DNA from: Devosia soli
GTDB taxonomy: Bacteria; Pseudomonadota; Alphaproteobacteria; Rhizobiales; Devosiaceae
DNA: 64,000 nt
Direction of reading: 5' to 3'
Assembly (NCBI RefSeq): GCF_000970455.1
Contig: NZ_LAJG01000023.1
Coordinates: 124,001-188,000 of the forward strand
Under the pieces are notes generated by a model. It was not told the DNA's origin and did no database searches. It worked only from the letters and a program-made list of their open reading frames with translations. The translations under genes were made by a program, and so were the position numbers. This document shows, piece by piece, positions 16,723-28,233 of the stretch. Every line of letters begins with the position of its first letter. Position 1 is the first letter of the stretch.

Positions 16723-18621
16723 ATGCGTTCAGAGTCTCAGATTTCTTCGCTCGTCCTGCTGGCGACCGTTCTCGCCCCAATCGTTCCGGCAGTCGCCCAG
16801 AGCACTATCCTGCCAACTCTCGTCATCAATGCCGGCGGCCTCACGCCTTTCGAGGAAAAGGAAATTGGCCGCTCGGTCACCGTGATCGATGGCCAGACGA
16901 TAGCGCAGATGGGCACGCCCTATGTAGCTGACGTGCTGCGCATGGTTCCGGGCTTTGCAGTGTCGCGAACGGGCTCCTTCGGCAACAAGACCCAGATTCG
17001 GGTACGCGGCGCTGAAGCGAACCAAGTCCTCGTATTGATCGACGGCGTTCCGGTTGGCGAACCCTCTGATGGCGAGTTCGATTTCGGACGGCTTGCCGTG
17101 GCCAATATCGAGCGCATCGAGATTCTGCGCGGCCCGCAGAGCGCCTTCTGGGGCGCGAATGCCATGGCAGGCGTGATCAACATCGTCACCAAGTCGACCA
17201 CCGAAAATGGTGTGCACGGCAGTGTCGCTGGCGAGGTCGGGTCGGACGGCACGCGCATGACCAGTGGTGCCCTGCAATATGGCCAGGACAATTTCGACGC
17301 CTCCGGATCGGTGACGCTGCGCGGCACGGATGGGTTCAATATCTCGTCCTTCGGCGGCGAGCTCGATGGTGCTACGCATATCGATGCCAATGCTCGCTTC
17401 CGGGCCGACATAACGCCGCAACTGACCCTCGACGGTACGATCCGTTACGGGCACCTCTATGCCGATGCCGATGGTCAGGATTTTTCGGGCATCGTTCAGG
17501 ACACCTTGGACACTGCGCGCGTCAACGAGCTCTATGGCGCCCTTGGGCTCGGCTGGACAAGCGAAGATGGCCTCTGGTTCCAGAACGCCCGAGTGAGCGG
17601 GGGAACTGTCGAGCGCTTCGCCAACGATCAGTTCGGCGATTCTCTCAACACCGGCGATCGCTACAAGGCTTCTTATCAGGTCGGCCGAACCTTCGAGACG
17701 CCGGACGTCCTCGACAGTACGCACACGATCACGCTTGGCTACGACCTCGTCCACGAAACCTTCCAGCAACTTGTGCCGGCCCGGCTCGACCAGCAGAAGC
17801 GCACGACGCATTCGCTCGTCGGCGAATATCGTGGCACTTATTACGATCAGGTCTTCCTGACGGCCGCGCTGCGCCACGATTTCAACGAAGGGTTTGCCGA
17901 CGTCACCACTTATAGCCTCAGCGGTGCTTGGCAGGTGCCCGATACCGGCACGCGCGTCCACGCTTCGCTTGGCACGGGCTCAACCAATCCAACCTTTTAC
18001 GAGCAGTTCGGCTTCAATCCTGCGCTCTTCATCCCCAATCCTGCGCTGGTGCCAGAGTCGAGCTTCGGCTGGGATGTCGGCGTTGAGCAGAGCCTGCTCG
18101 ATGGCGTCGTTGTGGTCGATGCCACCTACTTTAACCAGACGCTTGAAAACCAGATCCAGACCCAGGGCTTCGCGCCGAGCACGGTGGTCAATCTCGTCGG
18201 CACTAGCAAGCGGCAGGGCGTCGAATTGACCGCGCGGGTCAATGTCGTCGAGGGTCTGAGCGCCGGGGTCACCTACACCTATGTCGATGCCCGCAAGCCA
18301 GATGGCAGCCGGGAAATTCGCCGTCCCGAGCACTCCGGCGCGATCGACGTGGCTTATTCGTTTGCCGAAATTCCGCTAACGCTGCACGGCGAGGTGGTGT
18401 TGACCGGCGACAATCTCGACACCGACTTCTCGACTTTCCCGGCGACGAACGTGACCTTGCCGGCCCATGCTGTTGTCAATGGCGGTTTCAACTATAAGGT
18501 CAGCGATCAGGTTGAAGTCTATGGCCGCGTCCAGAACATCTTCGATACCAAATACCAGGAAGTCCTTGGCTACAATACGCAGGGCCGCACCTTCTACGCA
18601 GGCGCGAAGGCGAGCTTCTGA
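16723..18621 (+). CDS. btuB: TonB-dependent vitamin B12 receptor BtuB-like
   Basis: A 632-residue outer-membrane receptor. The signal peptide ends at about residue 26 (VPAVAQ). A TonB box (TLVINAG, about residues 32-38) is followed by the plug domain with VLVLIDGVPVGEP and RIEILRGPQSAFWGANAMAGVINIVTK, then a 22-strand-type barrel ending in aromatic residues (FYAGAKASF). BtuB proteins bind cobalamin at the surface and pass it inward with TonB energy. The riboswitch upstream supports B12 as the substrate. The Shine-Dalgarno ahead of the ATG at 16723 is weak; no in-frame start is found upstream before the stop at 16612-16614. Confidence 0.9.
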   Translation: MRSESQISSLVLLATVLAPIVPAVAQSTILPTLVINAGGLTPFEEKEIGRSVTVIDGQTIAQMGTPYVADVLRMVPGFAVSRTGSFGNKTQIRVRGAEANQVLVLIDGVPVGEPSDGEFDFGRLAVANIERIEILRGPQSAFWGANAMAGVINIVTKSTTENGVHGSVAGEVGSDGTRMTSGALQYGQDNFDASGSVTLRGTDGFNISSFGGELDGATHIDANARFRADITPQLTLDGTIRYGHLYADADGQDFSGIVQDTLDTARVNELYGALGLGWTSEDGLWFQNARVSGGTVERFANDQFGDSLNTGDRYKASYQVGRTFETPDVLDSTHTITLGYDLVHETFQQLVPARLDQQKRTTHSLVGEYRGTYYDQVFLTAALRHDFNEGFADVTTYSLSGAWQVPDTGTRVHASLGTGSTNPTFYEQFGFNPALFIPNPALVPESSFGWDVGVEQSLLDGVVVVDATYFNQTLENQIQTQGFAPSTVVNLVGTSKRQGVELTARVNVVEGLSAGVTYTYVDARKPDGSREIRRPEHSGAIDVAYSFAEIPLTLHGEVVLTGDNLDTDFSTFPATNVTLPAHAVVNGGFNYKVSDQVEVYGRVQNIFDTKYQEVLGYNTQGRTFYAGAKASF

Positions 18622-18698
18622 AGCGCCCCTTGTCTTGAGCGGGACGCTGGCTTGCGCGTTAGGCCCTACTCGGCCCGGCGCAGAGACCCCATATCGCA

Positions 18699-18739
18699 CC
18701 TGGCTTTTCTTTCGGGGCATCCCTCGCTAAAAGGCCAGG
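18699..18739 (+). promoter_or_regulatory. Long hairpin in the metH leader
   Basis: CCTGGC plus TTTT (18699-18708) pairs with AAAA, one bulged G and GCCAGG (18729-18739). The 20-base loop can form a smaller GGG/CCC pair. It lies 15 bases before the metH ATG and covers part of the GGAAAGACGAGG ribosome site area. It could be the end of the btuB transcript or a control element for metH; it does not match a riboswitch class well enough for me to name one. Confidence 0.5.
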
Positions 18740-18754
18740 AAAGACGAGGTCACT

Positions 18755-19779
18755 ATGCCGGCAATCCCATCTCCGAGCCGTAAAGCACTGGAAAAACTGG
18801 CGCGCGAGCGCATCCTGATTCTGGATGGCGCGATGGGTACGCAGATTCAAGGTCTGGGCCTTGGCGAAGACGATTTCGTCGGTCATGGCTCGGGCCACGC
18901 CTGCCGCCACCATTCCGACCATCCGCAGAAGGGCAACAATGACCTGCTCATTCTGACCCAGCCGGAGGCGATCGAAGAAATCCACTTCAAATACGCCATG
19001 GCTGGCGCCGATATCGTCGAGACCAATACGTTCTCGGCGACCACCATTGCCCAGGCCGACTACGGCATGGAATCGGCTGTGCATGATCTTAACGTCGAAG
19101 GCGCTCGCATCGTGCGCCGCGCGCTTGATCGCGCCACCGCTATCGACGGTAAGCCCCGCTTTGTTGCAGGCGCTGTCGGGCCGACCAACCGCACGGCATC
19201 CATCAGCCCCGACGTCAACAATCCCGGCTTCCGCGCGGTGACGTTCGAAGACCTGCGAAAGGCCTATTCGCAGCAGGTCAACGGCCTCATCGAAGGCGGC
19301 GCCGACGTCATCCTCATCGAGACGATCTTCGATACACTCAACGCCAAGGCCGCGATCTTTGCCTGCATGGAAGCCTTCGAGCGCACCGGAATTGCCCTGC
19401 CGATGATGATCTCGGGGACCATCACGGACGCTTCCGGCCGCACGCTGACGGGCCAGACGCCGACGGCATTCTGGCACTCGGTCAAGCATTCGCGTCCTTT
19501 CACCATCGGGCTCAATTGCGCGCTCGGCGCTGAAGCCATGCGGCCTCATATGGCTGAAATCGCCAGCGTCGCCGACACCTTCACCTGCGCCTATCCCAAT
19601 GCCGGCCTGCCCAACGCCTTCGGTCAGTATGACGAGGGCCCGGAAGATACGGCAAAGCAGGTGGGCGAGTTCGCCCGCGAAGGCATCGTCAATGTCGTCG
19701 GCGGTTGCTGCGGCACGACACCAGACCACATCCGCGCTATTGCCGCTGCCGTTGCAGGCGTTCCGCCGAGGGTCGTGCA

Positions 19780-19783
<4 letters not shown>
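18755..19783 (+). CDS. metH: Methionine synthase MetH, homocysteine-binding subunit
   Basis: A 342-residue protein equal to the first domain of B12-dependent methionine synthase. The zinc ligands are Cys255 (GLNCALGA) and Cys318-Cys319 ([10 protein letters not shown]), matching the three conserved cysteines of the family. The zinc activates homocysteine for methyl transfer from methylcobalamin. The rest of MetH is made by the next gene, whose TTG start overlaps this stop (TTGA). Such two-gene MetH occurs in other alphaproteobacteria, so this is a natural split and not a recent frameshift. It follows the B12 uptake genes, which supply its cofactor. Confidence 0.93.
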
Positions 19784-22462
<2,679 letters not shown>

Positions 22463-22482
<20 letters not shown>

Positions 22483-23002
22483 GCCGCCAGTACCGCTCGC
22501 TGCCGCCCGAGGCGACGCGGGCGGCAATGAACAGCAAGTCCGACAGCCGGTTGAGATAGATTCGACCCGGCGCGGTTCGCTCGTCGTCGAGCGACAAGAG
22601 CCGGCGCTCGGCGCGCCGGCAGACTGTCCGCGCCATGTGCAGCGACGCAACGGCGGCCGAACCGCCGGGCAGGATGAACTCCTTGAGTGGCGGAAGATTC
22701 GCGTTCCAATTGGAAACGACCTTTTCGAGCCGCTCAATGTGATCATCGGTCAGCACGGCGTGACCGGGCATCGAAAGCGCGCCACCCAGGTCGAACAGAT
22801 CGTGCTGGATATCGATGAGCACTTTGCAGATCTCCGCATCGCTCTGCTGGCTTTCGGCGAACCCGATGGCGCTGTTGAGTTCATCCACCTCGCCCATTGC
22901 CTCGATGAGCGGGGCGTCCTTTCGCAGGCGCGACCCATCCGTCAGGCCAGTGGTCCCATCATCGCCGGTGCGCGTAACGATCCTAGAAAGCCGGTGTCCC
23001 AA
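22463..23002 (-). CDS. Cob(I)alamin adenosyltransferase, PduO type
   Basis: A 179-residue PduO-family adenosyltransferase. The N-terminal ATP-binding motif is [11 protein letters not shown] (about residues 10-20); later blocks are [12 protein letters not shown] and [26 protein letters not shown], the latter holding the conserved Arg and Glu residues. It transfers the adenosyl group of ATP to cob(I)alamin to make coenzyme B12. The start is a TTG at 23002 with GGAG 6 bases upstream. It lies on the opposite strand to metH and overlaps its 3' end, completing the B12 block. Confidence 0.92.
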
Positions 23003-23104
23003 TCGTGTCTCCGTCTACGGCAGCGTTGTTCCGCCGTCTGTTCAGCATTTTGTGTGTAACTGCAAAGGGGCAGGGGACGTATGGTGGTCAATAGGAGGGT
23101 TCAA

Positions 23105-23836
23105 ATGCAATCCCGTACATCCCCATTTCAAGTTTCCCGTCGTTCTTTCCTTGGTGGTCTGGCTGCCTTGCCGGTCCTTGGTTACGCGCTGACGCCAGTG
23201 CTGAGTCGGGCACAGGAAGCGCCCGTCGAGATCCCGCCGCCCGAAAAAGACCTCGCCGAAACCGGCAGTTCTGCCGTCGCCGTTCTGGCAGGTGGCTGTT
23301 TCTGGGGCGTCCAAGGCGTGTTCCAGCGGGTCAAAGGCGTGACCAATGCCGTTTCCGGATATGCCGGCGGCGCCAAGGAAACCGCGACCTACGACCAGAC
23401 TTCGCGCGGTGACACGGGCCACGCAGAAACCGTCGAGATCACGTATGATCCCTCAGTCGTCACCTTTGGCAAGCTTCTGCAGATCTACTTCTCGGTGGCG
23501 CACAATCCGACTCAGCTCAATTACCAAGGGCCCGACCACGGCACGCAATACCGTTCCACCATTTTCGCGGTAAACGACGCCCAGGCAGATGTTGCCCGCG
23601 CCTATATCGCGCAGCTTGATGTGACGAAACGCTTCGAAGGTCCGATCGTTACGACAATGGAGCCGCTCAAGGGCTTCTATCCGGCAGAGCAGTATCACCA
23701 GGATTTTCTGACGCTCAACCCGACCTGGCCCTACATCGTTCACAACGACTTGCCCAAAATCGACGCCCTGGCGGCCCTCTTCCCGCAGGAATATCGCGCC
23801 GAACCTGTGCTGGTGGGAGAATTGGCTACCAGCTGA
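23105..23836 (+). CDS. msrA: Peptide-methionine (S)-S-oxide reductase MsrA, Tat-exported
   Basis: A 243-residue MsrA. The catalytic Cys65 lies in GGCFWG; the YAGG and GHAETVEITYDP blocks follow. Unlike cytosolic MsrA it starts with SRRSFLGGLAALPVLG (twin Arg at 12-13) and a hydrophobic stretch with a cleavage-like SRAQEA, so it should leave the cell through the Tat pathway and repair oxidised Met in envelope proteins. AGGAGG stands 6 bases before the ATG. No msrB is next to it. Confidence 0.92.
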   Translation: MQSRTSPFQVSRRSFLGGLAALPVLGYALTPVLSRAQEAPVEIPPPEKDLAETGSSAVAVLAGGCFWGVQGVFQRVKGVTNAVSGYAGGAKETATYDQTSRGDTGHAETVEITYDPSVVTFGKLLQIYFSVAHNPTQLNYQGPDHGTQYRSTIFAVNDAQADVARAYIAQLDVTKRFEGPIVTTMEPLKGFYPAEQYHQDFLTLNPTWPYIVHNDLPKIDALAALFPQEYRAEPVLVGELATS

Positions 23837-24033
23837 TTACGGGCTCGGCCACTGCCTCCTGGTGTTGACCGAGCGCCCATTTCTCGCCCGATTGCGGCGC
23901 AAAACTCGCTTCCGTGACAGCCGGTGCGAGAATTTCGCATTTTCTGAAGGGAATGGGTCTGGTCGGCGGAACGGAGGGGAGAAAGATTCCGTTCTTTCTT
24001 GACCTGATCGTTGCAGAGCTAAGGAGAAACGCG

Positions 24034-24582
24034 ATGCGCACATCCTTGAACGTCGTTCTGGCAGTTTGCGCTACCGCACTGTCCACGAGCGGAGCTTTTG
24101 CTGCCGATCTCATCACCGTGCCGACAAGCGCTTCCGTCGCTGAAATTCCGATCCACCAGGATACGGGCTTTGATTGGAGCGGTTTTTACGCTGGGCTCTA
24201 CGCCGGCGTCCAGAATAGTCCCGCTGGTGGCATGCAATACGGCGCCGGCGTCATGGCTGGTGTAAACGCCCAGTTCGATTTCTACCTGCTCGGCACTGAA
24301 GTTGCGGTGGAGGGCATCAGCGGCGGCAATACCAACACAAGCTATGGTCAGCTGCTGGCGCGAGCCGGTCTGGTCATTTCCGACAATGTGCTGGTTTATG
24401 CCGCAGGTGGGTATGGCATCGATCTTGGCGTCCCCGAGGAGAGCGACGCTCTGCTCGGTGGTGGCGTCGAGGTTGCCGTCACCGACAACGTCTCCATGCG
24501 AGCGCAATACCTCCATGGATTTCCAATAGACGGCGGCAATCCGAAGGATCAGTTCACGGTCGGCGCCGCCTTCCATTTTTAA
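24034..24582 (+). CDS. Small outer-membrane beta-barrel protein, copy 1
   Basis: A 182-residue exported protein. The signal peptide ends SGAFAAD; then comes an FDWSGFYAGLYAG block, alternating hydrophobic strands and a C-terminal Phe (GAAFHF), typical of eight-stranded Omp25/Omp31-like barrels. AAGGAG precedes the ATG by 7 bases. It is the most divergent of three tandem paralogues and has its own downstream terminator. Likely a structural surface protein; no specific function can be read. Confidence 0.8.
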   Translation: MRTSLNVVLAVCATALSTSGAFAADLITVPTSASVAEIPIHQDTGFDWSGFYAGLYAGVQNSPAGGMQYGAGVMAGVNAQFDFYLLGTEVAVEGISGGNTNTSYGQLLARAGLVISDNVLVYAAGGYGIDLGVPEESDALLGGGVEVAVTDNVSMRAQYLHGFPIDGGNPKDQFTVGAAFHF

Positions 24583-24615
24583 GTTGCGCATTCGATTCTA
24601 AAGCGAATCTGAAAA

Positions 24616-24642
24616 ACGGCCTCGCAAATGTTGCGAGGCCGT
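24616..24642 (+). terminator. Intrinsic terminator after outer-membrane protein copy 1
   Basis: Perfect 12-bp arms, ACGGCCTCGCAA and its complement, with a 3-base loop. The A-run before and the T-containing TTTGCATTT after suggest it can stop transcription in either direction. Confidence 0.88.
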
Positions 24643-24741
24643 TTGCATTTGGGGCAGCAATGTGGCAACGTGCCTTTCGACTGCCTCATTTGGATTTTTG
24701 TTGCGCCACGCTGTGGACAACTTTCTGGCCGTCCGATGCGT

Positions 24742-24758
24742 CAATTTGTATCAAATTG
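24742..24758. promoter_or_regulatory. Inverted repeat ahead of outer-membrane protein copy 2
   Basis: CAATTTG-TAT-CAAATTG, perfect 7-bp arms, 153 bases ahead of the start of copy 2. AT-rich and symmetric, so it may be an operator; the protein that binds is unknown. Confidence 0.35.
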
Positions 24759-24910
24759 AGCCAAATGCGCGACCTTGTTGCAACACCGCGCCACTTTTGG
24801 TCACGAAAACTTATCCTCGTCGCCCAATATATGTGCGTGCGGGGTTGCCACTTTTTGCTCCTTGAGTCATTTAACCAGCGACTACGGTTAACTCTATGGG
24901 AGTGCAAGAT

Positions 24911-25501
24911 ATGTTTGTACGTTCTCTCTCGCTCGGCGTTGCTGCCGCTGCCGTTATGGTTGGTGGCGCTCAGGCTGCTGACCTCATCATCCCGACCACT
25001 CCGCAGCCGATCTATGAATCTGCTGGTTTCGATTGGGAAGGCCTCTATGCGGGTGCTCGTATCGGCGCTCAGTGGGTCGGCACCAACGACTACGGCAACA
25101 TTCCTGCCGGCGCTTCGATCACCCAGGGTGTTGTCGGTGCCGCCGTCGGCGTGAACTTCATCCCCGTCGACCCCTTCCTGCTCGGCGCTGAAGTCACCGG
25201 CGACTATGTCTGGGGCAACAACCTCTCGACCGGCGAATTCTTTGCTAACCTCCGCGCTGGCGCTGTCGTGACCGACAACGTCCTCGTCTACGCCCTCGGC
25301 GGTGTTGGCGTTCAGAGCGGCCCGAACAACAGCAGCACCACCGGCCTCTATCAGCTCGGCGGCGGCGTCGAAGTTGCTGTGACCGATGCCATCACCGTTC
25401 GCGGTGAAATCGTCGGCCAGGGTGACTTCAACAACACTGGCGCTTCTGACCCGTTCTTTGAAACGGCCAAGGCCACCGTCGGCGTGTTCTACCACTTCTA
25501 A
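24911..25501 (+). CDS. Small outer-membrane beta-barrel protein, copy 2
   Basis: A 196-residue exported barrel protein. After a signal peptide ending GGAQAAD comes ADLIIPTTPQPIYESAGFDW, nearly the same as in copy 3, then repeated strand-turn units and a C-terminal YHF. Codon choice is very even (GGC, CTC, GTC), as in highly expressed genes. The start is the ATG at 24911 with GGGAG 8 bases before; an upstream start at 24896 would spoil the signal peptide. It is probably an abundant surface protein of the Omp25-like kind. Confidence 0.82.
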   Translation: MFVRSLSLGVAAAAVMVGGAQAADLIIPTTPQPIYESAGFDWEGLYAGARIGAQWVGTNDYGNIPAGASITQGVVGAAVGVNFIPVDPFLLGAEVTGDYVWGNNLSTGEFFANLRAGAVVTDNVLVYALGGVGVQSGPNNSSTTGLYQLGGGVEVAVTDAITVRGEIVGQGDFNNTGASDPFFETAKATVGVFYHF

Positions 25502-25508
25502 GATTTGC

Positions 25509-25575
25509 CGCGGCGGAATCACCGCCGCGACGATTTCTTGCAAACCCTGCGGCGAGCCGGTTTTCCGGTTCGCCG
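25509..25575 (+). terminator. Double hairpin terminator after copy 2
   Basis: A first hairpin (CGCGGCGG, 25509-25516 with 25522-25529) is followed by a second (25550-25560 with 25565-25575, TTTT loop) and by TTTGTGTTTTT. The second with its T-run is the likely intrinsic terminator. Confidence 0.85.
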
Positions 25576-25754
25576 TTTGTGTTTTTGGCTCCCTGATTAA
25601 GGATTCGAAAAGCTCTGTGGTCAAATGTGTGTTGTGTTCGCCACACAAAGGCAAAAGGCGCCTTGAACAGCCGATGTGAACGCTGGTTCCCATTGCTAGG
25701 ACAAATCGCCTCTGTCAGGTTGCTTCTACCAACGGATTCTTTCGAGGGCTAAAA

Positions 25755-26297
25755 ATGCTTCGTACTCTTCTTCTCGGCGCTTCGATCGCCGCTCTTGGTA
25801 CCGCTGCCGCTTCGGCCGCTGACCTCATCATCCCGACCACTCCCGAGCCGATCTATGAAGCTGCTGGCTTCGATTGGGAAGGTCTCTACGTCGGTGCCCG
25901 TTTCGGCGGTCAGTCGTACAACAGCGTCGGCATCGGCCACGTTGGTCTCGCCGCTGGCGTTAACTTCGTTCCCGTCGACCCGCTGCTGCTCGGCATCGAA
26001 GTCACCGGTGACTGGCTCTGGGGCAATGGCGTGAACGCTGGCGAATACTTCGCTAACCTCCGCGCTGGCGCCATCCTTACCGACTCGGTTCTCGTCTACG
26101 CTATCGGCGGTGTTGGTGGTTACTCCGGCAACGGTTTCTCCGTTGGCGAATACCAGCTCGGTGGTGGTGTTGAATTCGCTGTTACCGACGCTGTCACCGT
26201 CCGCGGTGAAGTTGTTGGCCTCGGTGATTTCGACGGCGCCAACGATGCCTTCTTCGAAGGCGTCAAGGGCACCGTGGGCGTGTTCTACCACTTCTAA
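25755..26297 (+). CDS. Small outer-membrane beta-barrel protein, copy 3
   Basis: A 180-residue exported barrel protein, closest to copy 2: same signal end (SAADLIIPTTPEPIY), same FDWEGLYVGARFG block, ANLRAGAILTDSVLVYA, and the same GVFYHF end. It is shorter by a deletion in the first loop region. It has its own upstream spacer of 178 bases and own terminator. Tandem duplication of copy 2 or 3 is the simplest origin. Confidence 0.82.
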   Translation: MLRTLLLGASIAALGTAAASAADLIIPTTPEPIYEAAGFDWEGLYVGARFGGQSYNSVGIGHVGLAAGVNFVPVDPLLLGIEVTGDWLWGNGVNAGEYFANLRAGAILTDSVLVYAIGGVGGYSGNGFSVGEYQLGGGVEFAVTDAVTVRGEVVGLGDFDGANDAFFEGVKGTVGVFYHF

Positions 26298-26342
26298 GAT
26301 CGTATAGGCGGACAATTGTTCCGTCCGATCTGAAAGTTCAGG

Positions 26343-26375
26343 CGGCGAGTCGATTTTCGGCTCGCCGTCTTTGCT
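26343..26375 (+). terminator. Intrinsic terminator after copy 3
   Basis: CGGCGAG (26343-26349) pairs with CTCGCCG (26361-26367) and is followed by TCTTTGCTTTT. Confidence 0.85.
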
Positions 26376-26490
26376 TTTGTGCTTTGCTTATCAGGCGCTG
26401 CGCACACTACAAATTGGATCATAAGCGCGAAGATTGACCTCTGAGGACAGCTTCCGCAGGCGCATTCTTCCGACGGCCACCCAGATCGAT

Positions 26491-26511
26491 ATATGATCTT
26501 TCTGATCATAT
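26491..26511. promoter_or_regulatory. Inverted repeat in the nuo promoter region
   Basis: ATATGATC-TTTCT-GATCATAT, perfect 8-bp arms, about 140 bases ahead of nuoA. The symmetry and place fit a binding site for a dimeric regulator of the complex I operon. The regulator is unknown. Confidence 0.4.
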
Positions 26512-26648
26512 TTTCTTTCCCTTGAAACCGTTTGGGGGAAGGTCTAAGCCCTAGCCATCAACAGACGCGGTGGTCGGCTCGCCCCAATTGCTTGCTCGCC
26601 TCGCGCATCGCCGGCCCCTCCCGGTTGGCTCGAACCTTAGGCTGCCGC

Positions 26649-27014
26649 ATGACTGACTTGCTCAGCAATTACTTGCCAATCCTTCTGTTTATCGGTCTTG
26701 CCGCCGTGATCGGTGCCGCGCTTCTGGTGGCACCGTGGCTGGTCGCATATCGCCGTCCGGACCCCGAAAAGCTTTCCGCGTTCGAGGCGGGTTTCGATGC
26801 GTTTGACGACGCGCGCATGAAGGTCGATGTCCGATTCTACCTCGTGTCGATTCTCTTCATCATATTCGATCTCGAAGTCGCTTTCCTCTTCCCGTGGGCG
26901 GTCGCATTCCACGATGTGGGTTGGTTCGGCTTCTGGTCGGTCATGGCCTTCCTCGGCGTGCTGACGGTTGGCTTTATTTATGAATGGCGCAAAGGAGCTC
27001 TGGAATGGGATTGA
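26649..27014 (+). CDS. nuoA: NADH-quinone oxidoreductase subunit A
   Basis: A 121-residue membrane subunit of complex I with three transmembrane helices (about residues 9-31, 61-83 and 88-110). The loop between helix 1 and 2 has the conserved [20 protein letters not shown], part of the quinone-site loop. First gene of the 14-gene operon. Its end overlaps nuoB by 10 bases. Confidence 0.95.
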   Translation: MTDLLSNYLPILLFIGLAAVIGAALLVAPWLVAYRRPDPEKLSAFEAGFDAFDDARMKVDVRFYLVSILFIIFDLEVAFLFPWAVAFHDVGWFGFWSVMAFLGVLTVGFIYEWRKGALEWD

Positions 27015-27586
27015 GCCCCTCCAACGCGACGCTCGTGACACCTCGTCCGACTGGCGCGCTCGACCCTGCTACCGGCAAGCCTGTTGGCGCCGACGATCCG
27101 TTCTTCATGGGCGTCAACAACGAGCTGGCCGACAAGGGTTTTCTCGTCACCACCGTGTCGCAGCTCATCACCTGGGCGCGCACCGGCTCGCTCATGTGGA
27201 TGCAGACCGGACTTGCCTGCTGCGCGGTTGAAATGATGCAGATGTCGATGCCGCGTTATGACGTCGAGCGCTTCGGTACCGCGCCGCGCGCCTCGCCGCG
27301 CCAGTCGGACGTTCTGATCGTTGCCGGCACGCTGACCAACAAGATGGCCCCGGCGCTGCGCAAGGTCTACGACCAGATGCCAGAGCCGCGCTACGTTATC
27401 TCCATGGGCTCCTGCGCCAATGGTGGCGGCTATTATCACTATTCCTATTCGGTGGTGCGTGGCTGCGATCGCATCCTGCCCGTAGACGTCTATGTCCCGG
27501 GCTGCCCTCCGACCGCTGAAGCGCTTCTTTACGGCATCTTGCTGCTGCAAAAGAAGATTCGCCGCGACGGCACGATCGAGCGATAG
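27005..27586 (+). CDS. nuoB: NADH-quinone oxidoreductase subunit B
   Basis: A 193-residue peripheral-arm subunit. It carries the ligands of the terminal 4Fe-4S cluster N2: the tandem Cys pair in LACCAVEMM, a Cys in GSCANGGG and one in [11 protein letters not shown]2 hands electrons to quinone. The ATG at 27005 lies inside the end of nuoA with AAGGAG 9 bases upstream, which is why this start is preferred to one at 26984. Confidence 0.95.
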   Translation: MGLSPSNATLVTPRPTGALDPATGKPVGADDPFFMGVNNELADKGFLVTTVSQLITWARTGSLMWMQTGLACCAVEMMQMSMPRYDVERFGTAPRASPRQSDVLIVAGTLTNKMAPALRKVYDQMPEPRYVISMGSCANGGGYYHYSYSVVRGCDRILPVDVYVPGCPPTAEALLYGILLLQKKIRRDGTIER

Positions 27587-27594
27587 GGCCTAGC

Positions 27595-28233
27595 ATGACC
27601 GACACCGTTGAAACCGTCGAGCCCGTCGTTCCGGTCCATCCGCTGGTTGCGCTTGGCGAGCATATCGCCACTTCGCTTGGCGACGCTATTGAAGGCTATG
27701 AAAATGCCTTTGGCGACCTGACCCTGTCCGTGCGGCTCCAGTCTATCGTCGAGGTTGTCACTTTCCTTCGTGATGACCCGAAGTGCCGCTTCATCGCTTT
27801 TCTCGATGTCTGTGGCGCAGACTATCCGTCACGCGAATTCCGCTTCGACGTCGTCTACCACTTCCTTAGCCCGCATCTTAACCAGCGCATCCGCCTCAAG
27901 GTGCAAACCGACGATTCGACGCCTGTGCCGTCGATCACCGGCGTCTTCCCTGGTGCCGACTGGTTCGAGCGCGAAACCTACGATCTTTACGGCGTACTCT
28001 TTTCCGGTCACCCGGACCTTCGCCGTATCCTGACGGACTATGGTTTCGATGGGCATCCGCTGCGCAAAGATTTCCCACTGACCGGCTTTGTCGAAGTGCG
28101 CTACGACGAAGAGCGCCGCCGCGTCATATATGAACCGGTGTCCCTGCCACAGGAATTCCGCTCGTTCGATTATTTGTCGCCTTGGGAAGGGACGGACTAC
28201 GTGCTGCCCGGCGACGAGAAGGCGAAGAACTGA
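27595..28233 (+). CDS. nuoC: NADH-quinone oxidoreductase subunit C
   Basis: A 212-residue subunit of the hydrophilic arm (30-kDa type). The signature [40 protein letters not shown] is present in the C-terminal half. It is separate from NuoD, as in most alphaproteobacteria, whereas in E. coli the two are fused. The stop shares one base with the nuoD start. Confidence 0.95.
   Translation: MTDTVETVEPVVPVHPLVALGEHIATSLGDAIEGYENAFGDLTLSVRLQSIVEVVTFLRDDPKCRFIAFLDVCGADYPSREFRFDVVYHFLSPHLNQRIRLKVQTDDSTPVPSITGVFPGADWFERETYDLYGVLFSGHPDLRRILTDYGFDGHPLRKDFPLTGFVEVRYDEERRRVIYEPVSLPQEFRSFDYLSPWEGTDYVLPGDEKAKN

Larger units (their letters stand above)
24583..24910. other. Spacer between outer-membrane protein genes 1 and 2
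   Basis: It holds the terminator of copy 1 at 24616-24642, an inverted repeat at 24742-24758, and an AT-richer promoter region ending in a second inverted pair (TTAACC and GGTTAA near 24870-24893). No coding frame with family likeness is seen. Confidence 0.6.
26298..26648. other. Spacer ahead of the nuo operon
   Basis: It starts with the copy 3 terminator and then holds AT-rich sequence, including the inverted repeat at 26491-26511. The nuo promoter must lie here; I cannot fix a -35/-10 pair with confidence. No gene is seen. Confidence 0.6.

Noticed and set aside
18690-18754. SAM-II riboswitch ahead of metH
   Set aside because: GCTAAAAGG and a loop-to-tail pairing recall SAM-II, but the conserved segment after the first stem strand and the spacing are not met; a plain hairpin explains the pairing better.
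24870-24893. CtrA box in front of outer-membrane protein copy 2
   Set aside because: The two TTAA elements are 13 bases apart, not the 7 bases of the TTAA-N7-TTAA CtrA site.
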